A stretch of DNA of 64,000 nucleotides from Lunularia cruciata (lineage: Eukaryota > Streptophyta > Marchantiopsida > Lunulariales > Lunulariaceae). Below the pieces are notes generated by a model, which had not been told where the DNA came from, searched no databases, and saw nothing but the letters and a program-made list of their open reading frames with translations. The stretch covers positions 34,882,243 through 34,946,242 of the forward strand of contig OX419761.1 of NCBI GenBank assembly GCA_948567375.1, read 5' to 3'. Shown in pieces: positions 57,579 through 64,000 of this stretch; the first letter of the stretch is position 1; the number at the start of each line of letters is the position of its first letter. The position numbers and the translations under genes were made by a program.

Positions 57579-58293
57579 ATGGAAGCATCATATGGGGAAG
57601 CATATTCCACCAGATCGTCTGATGAAGGATACGGAGAGATTTACGGGGAAGCTGTGAAGAGGTACCAAAGTACCCCGGACTTGAAGGAGAATCAGCGAGG
57701 AATGACGGCTGAACGTGATCAGAAGGCGGATGCTTTTGAAGGTATGTGTCTAGGAGAACGAGAATCCTTCAGGTGTGTAGCTTGTGACATGGATAGTGGG
57801 TAAACTTTCAAACTACTAAGCTCTGACACGAATTTTCTGGATTTCTATAAAATGGCATCAACAGCAAAGTAAGGAACTTCGTAATTTGAACTATGAGTGG
57901 ATGAGATATATTTCTTAGTGTTCATCCGGAAATCTCTATAAGTATGCATGATCAATTTGATGTTGTGGAGGATTTCACGTGAGTTACGTGAAGCTGTTTA
58001 ACTTAATGTGTAGATCGTAAGCTAAATTGGTCGAGCCAAACGAAAATCTGTGAAACTGCATATTGCAAAAGGAGTTTGAATTTCTGGAACTGGTCAGTAA
58101 TATTTATGATTTCGCACAGTCCATGTATCTGAAATTTGAACAAAGTTGAATAACACGTGCAGGTACGAAATCTGGTGATGATTATGATACGACTCAGGGA
58201 CATCCTGTAGCTGAAAAGGAGAAAGCCCGTCATGCCAAGCACGAGCATGCTTTTGAACATGAGACGAAACCCAAGCACGGAGCTGCCACATAA
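57579..58293 (+). CDS. small hydrophilic LEA/stress-type protein, two exons
   Basis: Exon 1 is 57579-57741 and exon 2 is 58163-58293. The 421-bp intron has a good donor (GAAG|GTATGTG) and acceptor (CACGTGCAG|G). The joined frame is 294 nt, 97 residues plus stop. The ATG at 57579 has good context (gacATGG); an in-frame ATG at 57534 would add 15 residues (MKTLSRHSRQF...). The protein is very hydrophilic: Tyr/Gly/Ser-rich start (MEASYGEAYSTRSSDEG), a charged middle (AERDQKADAFEG), and a Lys/His/Glu-rich end (KEKARHAKHEHAFEHETKPK). There are no Cys residues and no hydrophobic segment. Such composition is typical of desiccation- or ABA-responsive LEA-like proteins, but no named family was recognised. 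Looks intact. Confidence 0.6.
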
Positions 58294-59229
58294 GCACGAG
58301 ACGAAAGGAATCATTTCATTTCAAAGCAACCTCTTGCAGTTGAACTGTTCAAATGGGAGTTGAAACATAATTTATGCCTGGTAACAAATCAGGCAGAGAG
58401 TCATTGAACAGGCACTTGATTCGGGCTCTTTATGCACTTGCGAGAGATTTGCGCTACTTGTATATGTTCGATAGGGCTGGAGTGGATCAAACCACGAACA
58501 AGTGCCCTCTTTCGCATGCTTGGCAACTTGTCAAAGTAAAAGTTTTGACATTAGTTTCCTAATGGCAAGTGAGGTTAATCAAGCAGTGATATTCTTCCAG
58601 GCATATGACAACTTGTCAGGTTGATGAATTTCACAATGTACATTGTTTCAGTTCCGGAGAAAGGGAAGTTGAGTGCATTGTTGGTTGGTTTGGCAAAAGT
58701 TCTATCAGGAAATCGTACGAATTCAGTATGCATTGAGTACTCACGAATGTGTGGTAAGAAAGTTCTCACCGCCAGTTGATGCTTGTCTGTCTACTCTTCA
58801 TGCTTTGTTCTTCATCGCCAAGGACTTATGTATACTACTTCATCCTTCATTCTTCAGGATGATTTGCGCGTTTAATGTTACTTCTCAACAAATTCTACTT
58901 TCAGTGAATCAACCCTTCTAACAGGAATATACGCCTTCCTACGCTCCAGGATTTGTTTACTCTGTCGGCATACACCTATATTTAATCGACGGGCTATCCG
59001 TATACCTTCCTCCACTCCAGAATTTGCACGCTGCAACACATGTTCACTCTGTAGATAAACAGCCGGATGGTTCAATCGACTGAACCATCTGGCAATCTGA
59101 ATCTCTATCTTGCGGCATTCTACAAGCTACTTACTCTGTTACATTCGTCCGTTGTAGTTTACCATATGCATAGTTATAATATGGAATTAATTCCACGTTT
59201 CTCCTTTTCACTTTATTCATTTTTCACGG
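58294..59229. other. 3' flank of the small hydrophilic gene
   Basis: Short frames only. The inverted pair 'tggttcaatcgactgaacca' at 59068-59087 forms a perfect small hairpin. No second gene recognised. Confidence 0.5.
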
Positions 59230-60201
59230 TGTTACATCTGGTTAGATACCGTGTCTATGTAGGAACAGAAATATTACTTTACTGATAAGTTCTATCATTA
59301 CAATGTGATGAGAACCTTTGTTCCTGATCTTTGATGTAGATGATCTATTCTGCTCTTTGAAGTAGATGGTCTATCCTCAGTCATTTTTACTTATGATGAA
59401 TTTGACATTCTAGCATTCACTTTTTCTAGTCTCACTAGAGTAGACACCCCTGATTGGACATAACAAAATTCAACTCATTCTCTCTTAGCCTTCAAAGATA
59501 GACCAGCCAGTTCACTCATGAAGCACAAATAGCCTCTAATATTGAAATATCATAAAACACTCTTGAGATGATGTTAGACAAATTCAACTCATTCTCTCTT
59601 AACCTTCAAAGATAGACCAGCCAGTTCACTCATGAAGCACAAATAGCCTATAATATTGAAATATCATAAATCACTCTTGAGATGATGGTAGACAATTCAA
59701 GGTTTCACGAAATGTAAGGCAAAAATGTTACCAATCAACACAATAGAAGAACTCTTGATCAAATAGCCTATAATATTGAAATATCATAAATCACTCTTGA
59801 GATGATGGTAGACAATTCAAGGTTTCACGAAATGTAAGGCAAAAATGTTACCAATCAACACAATAGAAGAACTCTTGATCAAATAGCCTATAATATTGAA
59901 ATATCATAAATCACTCTTGAGATGATGGTAGACAATTCAAGGTTTCACGAAATGTAAGGCAAAAATGTTACCAATCAACACAATAGAAGAACTCTTGATC
60001 GGGATCAGGATTGTATATATAGAAAAGTGTGATGAAAGATGTATTACCATACTGCTCATGTAACATATGCAGTTCATGGAAAGGATATGAACAATATGCA
60101 TGAACAGTAGTAACTCATGTGAACAATAGCAGCATGAACAATAACTAACTTATCTCATTCTAACAAAGAAGTCCTTAAACTAGAGATAACATACTTTAAC
60201 A
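59230..60201 (-). repeat. 3' LTR of the Ty1/Copia element (outer end approximate)
   Basis: The inner edge at 60201 is clear: reading minus, a purine tract AAGTGGGAA is followed by TGTTAAAG. A TATA-like 'ctatatatacaa' lies near 60015-60026 (minus). The outer end is unresolved, between about 59230 (TGTTA, which would mirror the TGTTA start) and 59451. The body contains the tandem repeats at 59471-60000. Confidence 0.65.
59471..60000 (-). repeat. tandem repeats inside the Copia LTR (3 identical 120-bp units plus 114-bp units)
   Basis: 59641-59760, 59761-59880 and 59881-60000 are 120-bp units identical to each other over essentially their whole length. Next to them, a 114-bp unit ('caactcattctctctta...') occurs at 59471 and 59585 and shares its second half with the 120-bp unit. 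The array lies downstream of the TATA-like motif in the transcribed sense, so it would be in the R/U5 part. Confidence 0.92.
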
Positions 60202-63200
60202 TTCCCACTTAATGAAAGTTTAGGACTATTCCCATTTCTATTACACATTTCATGTGTGTATCTTTAGGTAGTGCTTTTGTAAACTCATCTGTTGTCATCT
60301 CTTGTGTAGTACAGAAAACTAACTTCACAACATTCTCCTTTTCTTTCTCCTCTACAAATCTTCTTCTAATGTCAATTAGCTTAGTCCTTGGGTGATGTAC
60401 AGGATTTTTGCTGAGTGCTATACTTCCTATATTGTCACCGTACAATGTAGGAAGACTTTCCTGCTCAAAACCCAACTCCTTAAGAAGTCTCTTGTTCCAG
60501 ATGACTTCTTGAGTAGCATTTGAAGCAACCATAAATTCTGCCTCAATAGTAGACAATGCAACATATGTTTGTTGTTTACTACGCCAACTGATTGCTCCAC
60601 TACTAAGCATAACTACATATCCACTAGTTGATCTGCTGTTATTTGTGTCATCTCCCCAACTAGCATCTGTATATGCTTCAAAAGTAGGAGCAAGTATGTT
60701 CCCTTTCTTTCTATACTCCAAGAATGCATATGGAGTACCCTTTAAGTACCTTAATACTCTCATTATACCTTTCCAATGTGCTTGTGCAGGGTTGCTAGTA
60801 TATCTAGCTAGTGCTCCCACTGCATAGCATATATCTGGTCTTGTACAGACCATGATAAACATTAGAGAACCAAGAGCACTCTGATACAACATTTTGTCAC
60901 CGAGATTCATCTCCCCATCTATGATTATGCTGTGCTTCTACCCCAAATCAAGAGGTGTAGAGACAGAATTTGCCTCTGTCATCTGATACTTAGCTGTATG
61001 GATCTCACATACTGTGGTTGACTGATTCGGATTCATCATGCTTCTATGTCTCTACTCACTTTGATTCCCAAAACGAGTTTTACAAACCAAGGATAGTCAT
61101 CTCAAAAACAGAGCACAAGAAATATATCACTCCTTTGATAGATTCATTGTTCCCCAACAGTAATAGATGATCTACATATACAACTATGTATACATCATCT
61201 CTAGTATACACACTCATGTAAGAATCTGCTTGTTTGAAATCTTGCTCTCTCAAGTATGAGTCTAGTTTCTCATACCAGGCTATAGGAGCTTGCTTAAGAC
61301 CATATAAGGCCTTCTTAAGCAAGCATACTTTTCCTTTGCCTTCAGTATATCCATCTCGAACATCCATGTAGATAGTCTCTCTCAATCTCCATTGAGAAAG
61401 GTTGTTTTCACATCCAACTGCTCCACTTCCAAATCTCCCTCTGCTGCAAGAATAGATCCATACTTAGCAACTGGTGCAAAAGTTTCTAAATAATCTATTG
61501 ATACTTTCTGATTGAAGCCCTTTGCAAGAAGTCTTGCCTTGTACTTTAGGATCTCATTCTCAGCTCCATGTTTGACCCTAAAAACCCATTTGCAGCCAAT
61601 TGCTTTCCTACCTGGTGGTAAATCAGCTAGTACCCATGTACCATTAGTCTGAAGAGACTTCTTCTCTTCTGCTATAGCAAACTCCCACTGACTCAAATCA
61701 GGTTTGAGCATAGCTTGCTGTAAAGTGTCTGGATCACAATCTTCATGACATATGTAAGATTCATCTAACATCTCTTATGATAGAAAACCAAGTCTGTCAA
61801 TAGGTTTTCTATCTTTGTGTGATCTCTTTGGCTATGTGCCCAGAAGATTCATGCCGTTTCTTGACATCTCTGGGGTCTCACTCAGAGATTCTCCATCTGC
61901 AGTCTGCTTTTGGGAGTCATCTGTTGTAGTGTCAGAATCAGAAACCACTATGTATTTAGTCCTTCTTTTGTACACCTTCAGACTCTCCTTTGGTGAACCA
62001 TCAGCTTCAGGTAGAGATTGCTCTTCTAATGATTGATCTGAAAAACTGACCCTGCAGCTTGGGAAGATAGATTGATCAGGCTGATCAAACTAATCAGCTG
62101 GCTTCTGCAACTCATCATTGTTCTCACTCCAAGTCCTTAATTCATCAAAGAGTACAACTCTACTTCTGATGATCTGTCCAGACTTAGGATTGTACAGAAG
62201 ATATCCTTTCAGTCCCTCTTCATATCCTACAAAAAGCATTCTCTAAGCCTTCTTTGTGAACTTCCTCCTTTGCTCCTTGGAGATATGAACATAGACAGGA
62301 CATCCAAAAACTTTCAAAGCTAAAAGATTAGGTGTCTTATCATTCCAGCATTCTTCAGGAGTTCTTCCTTGCAATGTTGTGGTACCATTGATATTTCTAA
62401 GAAAATTTGCAGTGCTAATTGCAGCACCCCAAAACTTTCTCTCTAGCTTGGCATGTTGGAGCATTACCAATGCTTTGTCCACCAATGTCCTATTCAACCT
62501 TTTTGCAACTCCACTCTGTGCATGACTGTCTCAGGCAGTACAATCAAGGAGGATTCCTTTTTTTTGACAGAAAAGAGAGGAATTCCTCATTCATGTACTC
62601 TTTGCCTCCATCTATTCTCAATAGCTTGACTTTCCTCCCAATTTGCAACTCAGCCATGGCTACAAACTTCTGGAATTTTTGCAGCACTTCATCCTTGCTT
62701 TTCATGAGATAGATAAAGCTCTTTCTACTGTAATCATCCACAAAGGAAACATAGTAGGCTGCTCCACTCAATGACTTCTCAGTCATGTATCTCCATACAT
62801 CAAAATGTATGACATCTAGAAGACCAGAAGCTCTAGATGAAGATTTCTTGGGCATAGGAGCTTTGTGTGCCTTACCTTATGCACACCCAATGCAGAATTC
62901 AAGTTTTCCTTTGGGATCTAGTTTCAACCCCTCCACTTCCTTCCCTAGAGCATATAAGTTTTGCTCTGGCAGGTGCCCTAACCTCAAATGCCAAAGATAA
63001 ATATCATTTCTGTTTTTTGCTACCAACGCAGAATTAAAACAATCAGCTTCCATCAACTTAAATAGTTTCTCTTTGGCAGTACCATACCCAAAGACCAGCT
63101 CTCCTTTCTTCAAAGTACATTGATTTATGTTTCTTCCAAACAGAACATCCACTCCATGCTCCATGAGGCTATGTACTGATATCAAGTTCTTGGTATAATT

Positions 63201-64000
63201 TGGAACTTACTAAACATTTTCCATATAGCCTTTTCCAGAACATCCCATGATGGCAATAGGAACTTTGCCCGTTCCTAACATTGGATTCAGAATCCCAAGT
63301 CCACAACAAACACTCTTGGGAGTCTTCAGAGGTTGAAGAGTTGAGAACGGCTCCTTTTGATAACAAATATGAGAGGTGGCTCTTGAGTCCAAGAACCATC
63401 CAGAACCATTTGAGGACAACTATGATTCTGCCAACATTCCACAATCCGGCTCTTGTGTTGAGTATGTCTCCTCGTCGCTGATTATCTCATGGCACTCCTT
63501 TGAGTTGTAAGCTGAACTCCTAAATTTTTTACCTTTTATTGGTTGAGGTCTCTTGCCTACCTTCTTCAACTCTCGGCGTCTCCTTTCTCCTCTCTTGGGA
63601 CATAAAGGTGCAATATGACCTTTCTCATGACAGAAATAACAAGTCTTGTCAACAACACTATTAACTCCTTTACCAGATTTACTCACTTTGGCTTGCTCTG
63701 GTTTGCTCACTCTTCCATTTGGCACTCTTCTTGAATAGGAAGAAGCACTAAATAGAGCAGCATCTCCCTGCTCATTTAACTTCAGCCCTTTTTACTCTCT
63801 GTGTCTGCTAAACACCAACAATTTGTGTATCACATAATCCCATGTGACAATTTCAACAAGTAAAACTTGCATAGCTACTAGGACAAAGTCATAGCTTGAA
63901 GGAAGACTATTTAAGAGATGTTTCGTACTTCTCTGTAAGTACAACCCTATCTTCCTTGATACTCTTGAAGAGTTTCTGCAGTTTTGATAGATAACAGGTG
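60202..64000 (-). mobile_element. Ty1/Copia retrotransposon, internal region, open at right edge
   Basis: Fossil Copia element on the minus strand. Reading down from 64000: gag with a CCHC knuckle (CYFCHEKGHIAPLC, about 63650), protease region (GWFLDSRATSH, about 63390), integrase about 63190-62240 (zinc-binding HLRLGH region, core with VDDYSRKSF and IDGGKEY, then LNRTLVDKA), reverse transcriptase about 61780-61080 (CKWVFRVKHG, KKALYGLKQAP, YVDHLLLLG), and RNase H 60910-60209 (YTDASWGDD, TIEAEFM). The order gag-PR-IN-RT-RH defines Copia. The element is broken, with about half a dozen interruptions, but domains are well preserved, so it is younger than the Gypsy copies at the left of the window. 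Confidence 0.93.

Noticed and set aside
59641-60000. CRISPR-like regular repeat
   Set aside because: Units are contiguous identical 120-bp tandem copies without unique spacers, inside a plant Copia LTR.
1-64000. tRNA, rRNA or snRNA genes
   Set aside because: Looked for T-loop (GGTTCGA-type) and rRNA-like blocks on both strands and found no convincing candidate. A tRNA search program would be decisive.

Overview
The window looks like nuclear DNA of a land plant. The evidence is a hydroxyproline-rich arabinogalactan-type protein gene with a plant-type membrane tail, a small hydrophilic gene with a GT-AG intron, chromodomain Ty3/Gypsy and Ty1/Copia elements, and long AT-rich intergenic stretches with (AT)n runs. 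I cannot name the species. A seedless plant such as a moss or liverwort is possible, but this is inference only. Most of the window is mobile-element debris; host genes are few and sit in islands of more balanced base composition (about 21.8-25.8 kb, 45.3-51 kb and 56.5-59 kb).

Layout. 1-8.5 kb: three broken relatives of one chromodomain Gypsy family, two in direct series sharing a central LTR and one inverted. 8.9-9.7 kb: a foldback sequence. 9.9-13.8 kb: a nearly complete non-LTR retrotransposon (family A) of the restriction-like-endonuclease type, with an N-terminal C2H2 finger, reverse transcriptase, CCHC knuckle and PD-X12-D endonuclease. 16.5-21.8 kb: short family-A fragments, one only 46 bp long with an 11-bp target duplication, and a second foldback. 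23.8-24.5 kb: the arabinogalactan-protein gene. 27.6-32.3 kb and 40-44.7 kb: three decayed copies of a related second non-LTR family (B), the last split by three solo LTRs and one poly-A-tailed insert. 34.3-37.8 kb: a pogo/Tigger-type DNA transposon with matching 24-bp terminal inverted repeats and TA target duplication, itself hit by two family-A fragments. 48.6-49.3 kb: a possible membrane-anchored protein exon. 57.6-58.3 kb: a two-exon stress-type small hydrophilic protein. 59.2-64 kb: a Ty1/Copia element on the minus strand, open at the right edge, with a 120-bp tandem repeat in its LTR.

Most distinctive signal. Non-LTR elements with restriction-like endonucleases are unusual in land plants, whose known LINEs are mostly of the L1 and RTE (APE endonuclease) types. 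Two related families occur here. Family A copies share a 3' tail with two short hairpins. Every in-frame stop in the best copy is explained by one C-to-T change in a CGA or CAG codon, as expected from decay of methylated cytosines. Paralogous copies within the window serve as pre-insertion empty sites for the later LTR and poly-A insertions, so the order of events can be read directly.

Limits: no searches or alignments were run, all homology is by eye, and boundaries given with 'about' are approximate.
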